Shown: in pieces, positions 1 to 12,840 of the stretch
How positions within the stretch are numbered: position 1 is the first letter of the stretch
Layout: each line of letters starts with the position of its first letter
Program-made: the position numbers and the translations under genes
The notes under the pieces: model-generated
Seen by the model: the letters and a program-made list of their open reading frames with translations, nothing else
Told to the model about the DNA's origin: nothing
Database searches by the model: none
Source of the DNA: Phorcus lineatus
Taxonomy: Eukaryota > Mollusca > Gastropoda > Trochida > Trochidae
Assembly: GCA_921293015.1 (NCBI GenBank)
Contig: OV121081.1
Span: 3,782,001-3,846,000 of the forward strand
Direction of reading: 5' to 3'
DNA length: 64,000 nt

Positions 1-479
1 GCCTGTGGCACAGAAACGTGAGCCAACCATCCTAAATAGAAACATTTTGAAAAAGTTAAGAAAACATTTTTTGTGTGCCTCAAAATGTTTTTACACTTCT
101 TCTTCAAGTGGCTGTCATGTTAAAGGAAGGGTGTCACCTCGTTGAATGTTTGTGCTGACACTTCGTCTGTATTTTCTTTAATGCAAATCTAAAAAAATCT
201 GGAATAGTTTCGTTTTGTTGTTTCCAATTTCCTTTCAGGAAACAGTCAAATTTATTCATATATATGACAAAATGACAATAATTGTTGATGGTGAGATTAT
301 AAGACAGACGAATTGTTTTTCGCCACTCTAATTAAAATTATGATTATCTACTGTTTCAATTGCACAATTGACATTTCTTGTGTACAAGTAGGAGTATATG
401 TTTTTGAGCATTTTGTGTTTTTATGAAGTTTAATGTTTTGTAAGGGTGTTTTGAGATGATGTCCAATTGTTTAGCGATC

Positions 480-1270
480 CTTCACACTTGATAAACTTGT
501 GTTTGATCGGTGAAAGTCCTCGGATGATGATGAGTCTAAGACGGACTCAACACCCTCTTTAAGAAAAGACTCGGCCGATGATAGGTTTTATTTTGAATTT
601 GTTCAAAATATTGCTCTTGGTCAATTGTTGTGTCGCTATGTTTTATCCAATCCTTGTGGACTCTGTTGTTTGGAAGCTTGTCCTTCGAATGATGTTTTCT
701 TCTTTTTCTGCAAATTCGAAGATTTAGTTAATGGTAGGTTTCAGCCATTTTTGTCTTTTCATCCAAAATTTTATTTTCCTCCTTAATCGTATCATTTTTC
801 CATATGTCTAAAGGTTTATCTTACAAATATTTCGCTGTCCTGCCACTGCAGAAATCGGAAAGCAGTTGTGACATGAATTCATCAATCGCTTTATATGTTG
901 GGCACACTTGGCATGTTTATTTAACAGATTGAGGTTTTCTATTTCAACGAGATATATTGAAAATTGTATCCTATACACCTCAGAGGAACATCCGTGCCTT
1001 TTCCCAGAAATTTATTTGCTATACTGGATCGGCATGTCCAGAAAATCACTATATAATTTCAGCAGTTCTTTTTTTCTCGGACTGCATTCTAAGATGGTTT
1101 CGGCGCCATGTCTTTATCACGGCTTTTGATAATTGAAAAGCTTCATTCTCCGCTTCTTTGGCTTGCTGTGTAGCGAGGTGTGAACCATAAAGCTTGGCGT
1201 AATCTTCTAGATCAGGTTGTGGAATCTCTCTGTCCTCTTCAGACTCATCTGACTGATTGTCGTTTACTGC
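480..1270 (-). pseudogene. Decayed coding sequence of unknown identity
   Basis: Read on the minus strand, this stretch has several coding-like pieces separated by stops and frame changes. The best piece (about 1270 down to 1080) is about 60 codons, rich in charged residues (DESEEDREIPQPDLEDYAKLYG, then AKEAENEAFQLSKAVIKTWR). It lies behind an 'ataggcag' that could be a splice acceptor. Further pieces follow near 880-700 (IDEFMSQLLSDFCSGRTAKYL, a stop, then DKPLDIWKNDTIKEENK) and near 690-480 (including DQEQYFEQIQNKTYHRPSLF and a serine-rich tail). No ATG-initiated frame spans them. I do not recognise the family. A degraded retroelement or host gene fragment are both possible; the helical, charged composition gives no specific function. 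Confidence 0.35.
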
Positions 1271-1675
1271 CTATTGTTGTAAATATCTTTAATCGTTTTC
1301 TTTGATACACCAAACATTTATTAAGATTAGCGAATAAATTCGATTTTCAACTGAATGCTTCAATATGTAAACAACTCACATGCGTTTATTCAAGCTCAAA
1401 TAAATCTATGATTAGCGCTAAGAGATGATGTTCATGAACACACAGACAGGAAGACTAGAAGTCAGTACAGAATGTATACAAGGGTCAGATGTAGGACTCA
1501 AAGAACAACAATTAACTATCTATTTAGATTGTTATTGAATGCCCTCCATTATCATATATAAAGATGTTCACTCTCAGGCTCTACATTGCACAACCCATGT
1601 CATGTGTTTTACACAAACACTCACACTTTTTTCGTTAAGTGTTTCAGGTTGTTGCAACATTAAAACTAATGAATG

Positions 1676-1891
1676 CTAAATGAAGACTAATGAATGAATA
1701 TTTTTCTTAAAGTCGAATGCTGAAACGTGTGAACAGCTGAACCCATTGAAGCCCTCAAATAAGCCTGCGATTATCTCCATGAGAGTCTCGCTTCTCTTTG
1801 AGGGAAGGATTGACGTGTATTCGATACCCCCATAAAGAAACTTGTATTCAGAGTCCATGGTGATGAATTTAACGTCCTGATAAACCGCCAC
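1676..1891 (-). CDS. Exon-like open frame, unknown protein
   Basis: An open minus-strand frame of about 71 codons with protein-like composition: MDSEYKFLYGGIEYTSILP near the start, then SETLMEIIAGLFEGFNGFSC, ending in a short basic and hydrophobic tail at a stop. Just upstream on the minus strand is 'tataaagtc', which could be a chance TATA-like string. I recognise no domain. It may be an exon of the same decayed gene as the segment below 1270, since strand and order agree, but I could not join them through clear splice sites. A chance frame in AT-rich DNA is the alternative. Confidence 0.25.
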   Translation of the reverse strand: MAVYQDVKFITMDSEYKFLYGGIEYTSILPSKRSETLMEIIAGLFEGFNGFSCSHVSAFDFKKNIHSLVFI

Positions 1892-2403
1892 TAGCCAAAG
1901 ACTTTATATGTCAATGTTTGTTCAAGATTGCGATAAACAGAACGTTATGCTCGATAAAACCATTTCGTCTTTCATCTTGAAAGAAACTCCGACCCACATT
2001 CCTGCTCTCCCCCTCCCCTCCTCTCGGTCACACATGTCCCCCAGAGCCGTCGACACTTTTACATAGTCATCAAATGCCTTTCTTCCAAGTTGAAATAATC
2101 TGGAGATTCTTTTTTATTCTTGGCTGTATGAAAAGAACAGCGAAACTCTTAAAGGCACCATAGCACGCCTTCTCAGTTTAAATATGCTATTTTAAGGCAT
2201 ATGATGACAGCTTTCTATCGATCCAATCCAAATGCTTATCATTCTTTACAATTGACCTGCAATCAATAATGAAAGTGTTAAAGTCATAGTCTCATTTTTG
2301 TAAGGCAACTAAACTGAACTAATTATTCTTCACGAACAAAATCTGATCGCTAACACAAATATTTCCTGTCGCATTTGCAAAGATTTTCACTTTTATGCCC
2401 GTT

Positions 2404-2610
2404 TTACAGTTTTGGATGAAGCAGCTTATTGGCGTATGCCGTTTCAGACCGATGAGGTACCGAATCAAGTGCAATCCCATCGCGAGTACGAAACACCGGA
2501 AATCTAGTCATCGCAGCGCCGATACTTATGACAGACGCATTCTTCACTGAGTTTACCACTTTTTTGTTATTTCTATATTTGAAAAAGCGTAAGCTATTAG
2601 CTATTTTCAT
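2404..2610 (-). CDS. Exon-like open frame, unknown protein
   Basis: A minus-strand frame of 68 codons beginning at an ATG. Its second half is less AT-rich than the surroundings and reads plausibly (SVISIGAAMTRFPVFRTRDG then IALDSVPHRSETAYANKLLH). An 'aaactcag' inside the frame could be a splice acceptor, making only the second half exonic. No domain or signal peptide is evident. It lies on the same strand as the exon-like frames at 1.7 kb and 0.5-1.3 kb, so it could belong to the same old gene; that is inference. Confidence 0.22.
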   Translation of the reverse strand: MKIANSLRFFKYRNNKKVVNSVKNASVISIGAAMTRFPVFRTRDGIALDSVPHRSETAYANKLLHPKL

Positions 2611-4366
2611 TGGATATTCAGCTGGGAAATTTTATGTGTTCTTCGTCACGGCGTTTGCGAAATGACGTGGTAAGGACTAACGCTCGCAAAACACATTATA
2701 TTCGGGTAGGGTAGGGTAGTTTGAACTTCATTATTGAGGGCTAGAATGCCTGCAGAGTTCTGAAAATTGTTGCAAACGTCAGGGGAAAGATTTCTGTGAG
2801 TGGTGAATTATTTGTCCGGCATTTATTACAATTTGCCTTGCAAAAATGAGACTATGACTTTAAGACAGTCGTTTTCGGCTTGAACATATGAAAAATCTAT
2901 GGTTAGCTGTGCACAAAACCGATAAATCATGGGCAGTTGAAAACGGCTAAACTATCAATGTGTTCAGCTTTTGAATTTACATAAACTTTGACATCAGGGT
3001 GATATCTTAAAATGAATCAATTTTTAAACATAATATTAGTATTGCCATTTGGTTACATGTAACTATAGCGACTGCTGTTTTAGCTAACCTGGCTGTAAGC
3101 AACATTTAAATATTTCTGATGTTATAGTTGCCGCGGATTTATTACAACGCTGCATTAAATACTTCAGGTCATTTAGAATCAATTTCACAACTTGAAAACG
3201 TACATATTTGCTTAATAACTTTCAAGGTGGATTTCCTGATTGCAGATCGCTACTTATATACGAGTACATAGATATGCGGTATCCGTGCATGCGTTGTATT
3301 TACGAAATATCGCTTTGCACTAGTGCATAGAGTATCATAAAGCTAAAGAACGTATGACTGAGACTGGACTGGATTGATGATCACAAAACAAAGTGATTAA
3401 AACCCTCACGTTAACTCCCGTACAAACATAATCGGATTCAATATGCTGAGATAATATTCAGTGTATGTACTTCATATCTTGTTCTTCTGAGTCTCAGGAC
3501 CTTTGGTCTCCGCCATCTTCGAATTATATTCATGTCAACCAGGGACACTCTAATTTACAAAAAAATATAAAAGAATGAGTTAAAGGGCCCCTGCGCAAAC
3601 AAAGAAAGGAAGAGAGGAAACTGATACAGGACCGTGAGATATGCATGCAAGGGATTTTTTGTCAGAAGCATGCTATACAAGCATATATATATAAAGTTTT
3701 CTTTGCGGAGGCATTCACAACTCTCCCTCCCCTGTACCACTCTTAAATCCCTCCCCCCTCCCCACCTGTCAACCACGTGACAAGCATAACCCGTCACGGC
3801 TGTGCACATCCAGGCACCGTATAACCACGTGACCTCGCGAGTTAACAGCCATGTTTGTTGGAACTGAGACACGTGTTTATTTTTTAAACAGAACCTTGTC
3901 ATCAGATCCCCACCTGCTATCTAACGGTACTCATTACCAGAGAAGAGTCTTCATCAAGTGGGACTTACCATACTGTTTGACACTTGCAATCTGTGATTTG
4001 ATATGTTGTTTTTGCATATCTAGACATTTTTTTTGGATTCTCAAAATATAATTCTAGTGCATTAATAAGTTAACTCAGCAATGCTTTTAAAAATATAAAC
4101 AGAATATGCTATCTTTGGTTGATCAACTCAAGTCGTAAACATTCCATCTAGAAGAATGTTTGGCTTTATGGAAATATCAACTGATGAACTGTAGTTTTCC
4201 GTTGTTTAGCATTGCCAAATGATAAAGAAACTGACATGTTTAAAACAAGATACAGATTGTTAAGTTGATAATGGAAAAAGGTTTGTAATATTGATCATGC
4301 ATGTTTAATATTTGACAGAAGATGCTTTTGCCACTAGACATTGATATATTAAAAGTACACATACGA
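2611..4366. other. Non-coding stretch
   Basis: No gene is supportable here. There is a short G-rich run (gggtagggtaggg) near 2705. A somewhat GC-richer patch at 3490-3860 keeps a 115-codon minus-strand frame open (3555-3902), but its content (low-complexity hydrophobic tail, no domain) does not look like protein. Confidence 0.6.
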
Positions 4367-4606
4367 GATATCCACATTATCACATTATTATATATGTTTT
4401 AGATATCCACATTATCACATTATTATATATGTTTTAGATATCCACATTATCACATTATTATATATGTTTTTGATATCCACAATATTACATTATTATATAT
4501 GTTTTTGATATCCACATTATCACATTATTGTATATGTTTTAGATATCCACATTATCACATTATCATATATGTTTTAGATATCCACATTATCACATATATG
4601 TTTTTA
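4367..4606. repeat. 35-bp tandem repeat, about 7 copies
   Basis: The unit begins 'gatatccacattatcacat' and ends 'atatatgtttta', 35 bp in all. Five of the first six copies differ at only one or two positions; the copy beginning near 4472 is more diverged. The last copy is truncated within the 'cattat' part. The array is AT-rich and non-coding. Confidence 0.95.
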
Positions 4607-6880
4607 GCCCGCGTTCTCTTTGTCCTTTGTTTGGAAGATTCTCACATATTTTAAAGAACTCATTAGCAAACTCATATCACATATTTCTAGACTGTTTAAC
4701 ATGCTCGTGGATAAAGTTGTCATCCTGACACATTTAGTAAAAATATCTGTAAAATTAACATTAAACGGTCATTATCTTTCCTTTGGTCGTCTTGTGTGGT
4801 GGACCTTTAGTGGTATGCCTCCAAGTTATGTTCATAGATCTATAGTATGATTTCAAGCAACAAACAATGGTCAAATACTTTGATTTCTTGATTCAGAATC
4901 TTATTGGAGGGTTTTCGTGAAAGACACTCCCATTTTAGTCTTCCAAAATCAATGTCTCCATGGATGATATTATTTGCGATATGTTGAAAACTGACACCTT
5001 TGAGACCGTTAGGTATTGAGGGTGAACCATTGGCATCATGTTAAAGGAAGTGAAAACAATACAATAAGTTTGGTCCTTATGATACAGTCGTCTTCACATT
5101 AGAAGTAGTGTCTCAAAGAAAGCTTTTTTGGTAATTATAAGGCGGGTAGAAGCTTTCACGGGTTGAGACACTTTTAGATCTTGTGTTTATGTGCATTAAC
5201 ATTAACTAAAGTTATAAGTTTTGTTTCACAAACATTGTCATTTTTTTCGCGGATTGGGACGTTTACTATTGTGCCAATATATCATGATACTGATATATAA
5301 CCGGACCGAGTTCCTCAAGACAAGATACAAAGAGTAAAATCAAAACATGTCAACAGCTGCTTTTGGATCATTTTCTGTTTAAGGCCACTCACGTACCCCT
5401 CGTAAGATATTATTTTTATCGTACCGTGTCATTTCTCTGGTATAGTAACTGAGTAAGAAATTATGCTGTTTCCATAGAATTTCTTAACTGTGTTCGATAC
5501 TTCTTTCCAACTTTTTCGTTTTTTTGGACATCGTATCGTATTTGTCTTTAACAATACCATAGCCATTACCCAAGCATGTATCAACATCTTAAAAGATAAT
5601 AAATCACAACCAAATTTCACATTTATTGATATTATATACTAGTACATATTTATAGGTATATTTTTGATATTTTCTGGTGTAGAGATTTATGTCATTTATC
5701 TCAAGCTCTGATTAAATAAAGCTGAAGTAAACGAATTAAATATGATTTGATTTCGTTGAACGCCCTTTAACATTCTTGTCCTTGAAGTAAAATGGCGAAA
5801 AGTAAATTTGATTAGTTTCGACAAACAATTGTTGCATAAAAATATATACTCCTGAGACTTTTCCGAGCTTAAATACAATTAGTCCAGTGACTCACTCCAC
5901 GTGTTTCAACATTGTTGACGGGCTGATCTGGAAACGCCCGGCTCTTTAATCATATTCTTTATGTTAAGAAGTTGGAAATGGAAATAGTGACAGAAATATT
6001 GGAGTCGTTACTCATTTTCTCTTGTCTCAAGGAAATTATGAATTTATATCTTTATTCTAAATATCGACGGAATCTTTACAACGTTTAGGGGAAATGGAAT
6101 GAACTTTCTTTACAAATAGAACATATACGATGCCCTTTATTCTAGGCGCTGTCATGTCCACCAAAATGTACCATTTCAACAACAGAGAATATAAGCCACT
6201 TGTACTTTTTTTCAAAACACAAAAGAAAAAAAATCGTGACACGATTTAATTTTTTTTACTTATCTCCAATTGCTATTACATTTAAAAGAAAGTCTTTTAT
6301 CTTTATCGAAAATTGCGAGGATAATTAAACACAACTTTCTAACGATCACTTTGGCCTGGTTGTTGTGGGTCCCAGACTGTAAAACACTCAGCTCACTGCA
6401 TTAGCCCGTTGTTCTGTTTTTCTTTGAGTGAAAAGTGTCAAAATTCTTACACGACTAGGTCGACGTGACAAAGAGATGCATGTTTAGAAAATTATTTTCA
6501 GAAACATGACTATTTTTTAGATAAGTAAAAAATTAAAATGTATCAAATGTCACCCTTTGTTCTAATCTCTGTTCGATAAGCCCTTTTCTCCATTATCAGC
6601 TGCAAGAATATAAATACATGACAGAAATCATCAAATTGACAGAATTTTTGTAAAAGGATGTAGGTGTCTGCGATTTCTTTACGGTTAACTTAAAATTTTC
6701 GGAGTTTGCCTAGAATCAAGTGCATAGGCCGAATATTACTTTTTTAACGTGTCATTTAAAAGCTTTTTAGATGTAAAATGTCATGTTGACTGTTTTTGAA
6801 AAAAAATGAATGTTAGAATTTTTTGGTGAATAAATTAACTGCTACAATGATACAGAATCTATAGGCGTAAGTTACGTCTA
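4607..6880. other. Non-coding AT-rich stretch
   Basis: Only short frames of 60-76 codons are open here, with no recognisable domain. No repeat structure was seen apart from the MITE that starts at its right edge. Confidence 0.6.
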
Positions 6881-7439
6881 CAGCTGCATACCGAAAGTTT
6901 GTTCACTTACCACTGAATCGTTGTGCAAATATCATGTAATTTGGGTTTCGTTTCAACGTCAATAGAGGAACTTAAGCAACACTGACAATGGATCATCCAC
7001 TGTCCATGTCCGAAATAGCCATTCTTGAACTCATTTTGGCATTGTATGGTCACTCGTTAAATGTCGAATATAATGTTCCATATCGCCTCTCTGAGATTAA
7101 AACCAACATAAACACATTGACTTTGTGCTAAGAAACCCACGTGACTAATATTTCAAAGAAGTTGATAACTTATAAAGGATTTCATGGAGAAAAATATAAA
7201 TTAGTCTTTTAGGAATTTTGACCCCTGGTCATTTTAATGACCTGCCAAAACTGTTACGGGTAATTGTGGGTTATGATAAACCTTTGCCTTACAGAAGAAT
7301 GGATCTGCATATGTGTATTGAAAATTCAATATTATACGTTTCTTTTTTGCAACGCTACGACACCTCAAAGGCATCTCAAATAACATGATATTTGCATTAG
7401 TATATACAGGTATGTGAACAAACTTTTGGCATGCAGCTG
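6881..7439. mobile_element. TA-flanked TIR element (MITE)
   Basis: The left end reads TA-CAGCTGCATACCGAAAGT and the right end is its inverted counterpart (complement CAGCTGCATGCCAAAAGT). Each is flanked by TA, which suits a Tc1/mariner-type target duplication. The arms share about 30 bp with mismatches, plus a second block containing 'gcaaatatcatgt'. The right half (read on the minus strand) resembles 54594-54720, so this is a dispersed family. A 95-codon frame at 7234-7521 crosses the right TIR and is not a gene. Confidence 0.6.
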
Positions 7440-7847
7440 TAGATAGCTGATAATCAGGAAGTAACTGAAGACTCCAAAGCGGAACAGTGTCCCACAAACC
7501 TACAGTATCAGTCAACCTCACACAGCCTATCGTGATCAGTAGTGACTTTGCTAACTCAACACAGCTCAGTAACAGCAGAAAGTAACCATGTTTGAAGAGA
7601 CAGGAACAAATTGTGGTGGTTTTAGAATTGAATGAAGTTAGAAGTCACCACTTGTTAATCTGTAAGACTTGCTTGAAATCGCCTAATTAGACTAATTTCA
7701 GTCTCACGGTAAGGGATGGGCAAGCGTGCTAGCTCGAGTACTCCAGTCAAAGATGACACAACACAGGAATGAAATTGATAATGATGTATTCAAGAGAAAG
7801 AAACTTTATGATGGTTGGTGCAAATCTTGTCTGTACATCCAAGGGGG

Positions 7848-7913
7848 TACCTATGAACAATGGAGAGTATGGTACAGTGGATGTTAACCCTTGGGTGATC
7901 AGACAAAGAAGAG
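7848..7913. repeat. 66-bp direct repeat, copy 1 (inside the solo LTR)
   Basis: This segment, starting 'tacctatgaacaatgg' and ending 'cagacaaagaagag', recurs without visible change at 9273-9338. Both copies lie inside the LTR-like element, 1.4 kb apart. Confidence 0.95.
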
Positions 7914-9272
7914 CCTAAATGAATATATGACATATGAATCATTTAAAGTTGAATTTAGTGGTATGATAGATGTGATGAAAACTATTTAAAGGATAGATAG
8001 ATAATGTAAAAGATAAATACATACATTTTGGCAAGCAGCATCAGCGCTCGCAACGACCCAATGAGTATTTTTATTTAATTACATTTATTACTATAAATCT
8101 CCCCAGAGTAATCATCACATCTTTCCACATAAGGAAATGTTGCCACCTGATGTAAGTTACCAGTCACACTATTATACAAAGGGCCCTAAGGAATACATAT
8201 ATATGTATATAACCAAACAATATATGTATGTAATCAAATCAATACCGGTAAAGGAGAAATTATTAACCATGATAGGGCACCTGGCCTATACTTAAATGGA
8301 GAATAATAAAGATGGGGTATGACTATTTGTTGCATACCAGACCACTGAGGTTGGCTCCAACAATGTGTACATACACCCATTAGGTAGAATAACCAGAAAC
8401 TACCCAGAATAAGGATACCTAACTCTAGCAAAATGAAATATATTAAAATGCAATAATAAGATATTACATAATTAAATTTCACTAAAGGTTGAAGGTAAAG
8501 AGAGTGGGCCATATGGATAACACATACTGTATCAATAAGCATAATGGTGACTTTACATCAAGAGGGCAACGTAAAACGTTAAAACAATATTGATAGGAGT
8601 ATTATCATTGTGAAAAAACCTCACATCCCTTGAAGGATATTGATAACAATAACGTGAATTGTGAGGAAAAACAATGATATGATTAACAATAACAAAGTGG
8701 AAAAAACATCACATAAATATTTCAAATATGAGAAATGAATTTGGATACACATTTAATCTAATGTGATGAAAAACAATGATTGTTAATGCTTAGCCAATAA
8801 CATAAATATATGATGCGTGAGCGCATTGATAAGCAAGATGCAGATAAAAAGCTTAGCTTAGCAGCTTTGTTTACATCTGAAGCCGCCATCTTGGATCATG
8901 TTCATTACAGGGCAAGTGGCTTTAATTAATACCATGTGTGGAGACTGAGACAATGGGATGGCTACACACTTGTTGAATTTGAAAATAGATATATCAACTA
9001 TCTATGAGTGAATATAAATGCACCATGCATTTATTGAATAAAAGGATTGAAACAAGGAAAAGTGAAATTTGGAACTTTAATTAGCATGGAGCTAATTAAA
9101 TAGAATTTGGAATTTCCAAAGTTATTGATAATAAATTTAGCAATTGATATTAAATGCTATCTGCCAATTATAAATCCAGCAAGTAAAGGTATTGAATGTA
9201 AATATACATTAGAACATAATAGGGTCCCATAACAGCATAAAGGGGAAAAGTCAAAGTTCTAATTGGTGTATT

Positions 9273-9338
9273 TACCTATGAACAATGGAGAGTATGGTAC
9301 AGTGGATGTTAACCCTTGGGTGATCAGACAAAGAAGAG
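9273..9338. repeat. 66-bp direct repeat, copy 2 (inside the solo LTR)
   Basis: Second copy of the repeat at 7848-7913, in the same orientation and apparently identical. Confidence 0.95.
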
Positions 9339-9802
9339 GGCGATAAGAGGCTTTGAGTGTCCCTCTTCAGAACTGGGGTCACATGATCTCTGACCATTGG
9401 TCAGTTTGGAACCACTTGTATGGAACTAGTTACCTAGCAACAGTTTGGCTAGGGGTTTGGCTGATTTCTACCCACAACAATTACCTCCCTTAGAGTATTC
9501 TAATTAGTAAAAGGACAGAGAAAACAGGCACCTCTAGGGAAAATATCCTGGCCGTTACAAATCAACTAATGTTTTTTGCATTTTAAGCCTAAGCTATAAA
9601 ATCATTTTTGATCTACGTTCTATTTTAACGTGAACTTAATTTCAATTAACGTAATGAAACAAACCATCTTGGTGGTACAAGAGCATGACTACAATATAGA
9701 AAACACTTGTACGTAAAGATACAAATTCATATTTAAGACTGAAGATGTTTTTACAGAAATCATCCCTTTCTCACAAGAGATGAAAGGTGTATGATCAATT
9801 AA

Positions 9803-10450
9803 AGAGCCACTCCGTGAGTTGTTGAAGTCATACATGCCAAACTTAATCAATAGTGTCATTTGATCGCGAAGTATCGACTGTTACCAAAAAGAAACATTTT
9901 AAAGCTAATTTGTTTTGTACAGTGACAACATGAAGGTAGAACGTCACTATTATGATCGAAAACTGGACAGTGTTGGAGACTTATCTAAAAGAGCCAGGAG
10001 GGCAGTTAGGAGTTGATAGTGTTTGTTAGGTTATATAACTAGTTTCCATGTACATTGGATGTGATATCTACACCGCTGTGCATTTATAAGGTTGTTTTTA
10101 GATTTTCATGGAAAACCAATATTTGTCATATATATATGTCTTTTGGACATGAAAAGTTAAAATGTTTTGATTATATATCACCACACATGACATTCAGGTT
10201 CGTATAAAAGGTAAATGATATGTTATGACAATCATGGAGGGTTCAATTAGATCAGTTCTGCCTAAATGGATTCAAATGTGTGTGGTGTATTCTTTTTTTA
10301 AAAAGGTAAATTTAAATTCGAAGAGGTTATACTTTTAATAATTTCATAGTTTTTATTTTATTTTTATTTTATTTTTTTTTTTTTATGGATTAGGATTCGA
10401 TTTTTCAATGTTCTTAATGTGATATGTTATGAAAATCACGGAGTGGCTCT
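9803..10450. mobile_element. TTAA-flanked TIR element, 648 bp
   Basis: The ends are a perfect 15-bp inverted repeat, AGAGCCACTCCGTGA at 9803 and its complement ending at 10450. Each abuts a TTAA (9799-9802 and 10451-10454), the target duplication typical of piggyBac-like transposons. No transposase is encoded. A T-rich tract (10340-10385) lies near the right end, and a 25-bp motif beginning 'gatatgttatga' occurs twice (near 10214 and 10420). Internal sequence 10236-10420 is related to 27822-27990. Confidence 0.6.
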
Positions 10451-10454
10451 TTAA

Positions 10455-12840
10455 GTCTTGCGATATCTTTGCGGGTTAGGTTCTTCTGAATTTTGCAATA
10501 TTAGGTGAAAACGTCATAATGTTCGGTTAATATTTGTTCCAGGCGATGTCAAGTGGTTTACAGTAAAACTATAATGATATTCTTCTACAATGCTTTTTAA
10601 GTGAATAATTGCGTAATGCATAACGAAGAGTTATATTAAACAAATTCAATCATATTCTTATCTTGTCAAAAACACAACTCAAATTGTCTTCTTTTTATAT
10701 GTTCTGATTTTGATTGCAATTTCACATTAATGCATATCTAAATCATATCTGTCTGCAATCATTCAATGAAATCTGCAATGTTTGTACAAAGACGTTGAGC
10801 AGATCAGTGTGCCGGCAATAGGAAAAGACGATTAGATATCAGTTAAATAAAACATGTTAGTTTTGAGTTCAACTTCTATGAATTTGATCAAGAAATAGTT
10901 TGGATAACGCAGATTTTAAATGTTTATTTTAAATGTCATGTATATATGTTTGTTTTCAAGCAGGTGAAAATTTACATGGAGGATATTGAACCTGTTTTAG
11001 TTCAGTGAACGCGTGTAAACACTTTGGTTAAACCTTGGCTTCAACTTCCACTTCCTTGGCAGAGTAGAAGTGAGGTCAGGAATGTAGTTAAAAATGTTTA
11101 TTCAGGATATCAAGCATATAATGTTTGTTTCCAAGCAGGTGAAAATTTAAATGGCTGATCTTGACTCTAAAAATCTGTTTTATTTCAGTGCAAGTTATGA
11201 GCGATGAACATGCCTCTCTGTGCAGTCGAGTTAACGAGTATTTGATTGCCCAAATCTATAAACATGTTGCAAGATGTTGAAAGTCTTTTATAGTGAACTT
11301 CTAGATGCTTGATGAAAATTTACAAGAGATGGTAAATGTAAGTTTTTTTATTGACAGAATAAAGATACAAATGGTATAAAATAAGTAGACAACGCGTTTA
11401 TGATGAATAACTTGATGAATAATACTTGTTTGTGTCATACAATTTCTTGAAATTCATCTCATTCAGTATTGTTGTTATGAAAAAACATCAGTCAAATGAG
11501 TTTTTAGTCCTGCTATATTTCGTCTGATTGGGTTGTAAATAGGATATCTAATACGGTGTTTGTTATCCTCAACTATGACCAAGCAATTAAGAAAGGGAAA
11601 AGCGGTGTATTATCATGACACATTTTCATTTACTTAGTACAGATGACAGATGGCTATTTAAATGGTCACTGTTGCACTAGAGCGTTCTGGATATCCAACA
11701 AACATAATCTGTCGGGGATTTAACATTTTTAATTATGACATGGGGCATATGACTGTAGATACCAATAATCTGACCTCAACGTCACCTCTTGAAAAGACTG
11801 CCCATTTCTCAAAGGTCCCTTTCTTATATCAAATCAAATAATATTTTTTGAGAATTATGTTTCAGGGACTACGAGTTAATGTAGATAGAAGTAGAGTGAA
11901 GCTTTGAAGACTAACGCTTAATTCATGAAATGAAATTGACATTTTTTCAATATTTATAAATGATTTTGACATAGATTTAATAAGATTTTCGGATATAAAA
12001 ATCGGGATGATTAGAGGACTTTACGAAAACGTCGTTATATATACTGTGTGTCCAAGAAATTGAATATCCACGAAGATTTATCCTATCTGCCACAAAAAAC
12101 CCAAACTGCCCGTCTACATTAATATTGTTGTTATAAATTTTTTAAATTATGTTTGTGGTTCTCAATTTTGTAGAAAAACTGTTAAAAACTTGAAAATTCT
12201 TCCTAAAAGATGGTGATCAAGAATGATAAAACAAAGTCGCGGTACCTTACAGTTGAGAGTTCATAAATACAATTCACCTATATGACGACACCATTTAAGA
12301 TATATTTATAAGAAAGCTGACCTGAAACGATTATCTATCATGATATTGACGATCTATGCTATTGTATGTTCAATTAAGTTTTTAGAAAGAGTCAAATCTT
12401 TCATTCACTTTCAATTAAGGACAACTCATCATGTATAAATATTTGAAAATCTTCTAAAGATTCTTCAACAAAGATTTTTGCATTTTTCATACAGAACCTC
12501 AAAACATTGTTTTCTCAGGTGTCATATTCCAATTTAAACTAAGCCACGAAGACTAGTTTCTTTTGAAAACACTTTAAGGTAATTATGGAAGTCACGACCT
12601 TTGAATACCAGCACCATCCATCTAATTTCAAAGCAATTAAAAAAGTGTTTTTCTTTCCAATTCACTGCAAACGGCGCAGTTTTACTCCACACTTACACCA
12701 TTTCACATGAACTGGCGGCAGATCCAAATTCAAGCTGTCATGTTGGAGAGAACCAAGCTATAACATGGAGCACTGAAATGTAATGGAGTCTTATCTTCTC
12801 TAGACATGATGACAGTAGCTGCAGTGAAAATAGTACGTCC
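10455..12840. other. Non-coding stretch
   Basis: Apart from a 60-codon chance frame at 12601, I see no coding or RNA gene here. A related pair of sequences, 'tgtttgttttcaagcaggtgaaaattta' type, occurs near 10946 and 11123, suggesting an old local duplication. Confidence 0.55.

Larger units (their letters stand above)
7661..9559 (-). mobile_element. Solo LTR of a retrotransposon (1.9 kb)
   Basis: On the minus strand the element begins TGTAACGGCCAGG and ends AAGTCTTACA, giving the TG...CA ends expected of an LTR with TGTAA/TTACA inverted termini. It is flanked by the 4-bp direct repeat AATC on the plus strand (7657-7660 and 9560-9563). No gag or pol sequence and no second LTR are present, so it is best read as a solo LTR left by recombination, probably Ty3/Gypsy-like by its TGTAACGG start. 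An AATAAA followed by a GC-richer stretch lies in its 3' third (near 8030-8070). The 102-codon frame at 8234-8542 is internal and not a gene. Confidence 0.65.

Noticed and set aside
3555..3902. 115-codon minus-strand open frame
   Set aside because: Low-complexity hydrophobic composition, no domain, and no splice or promoter context.
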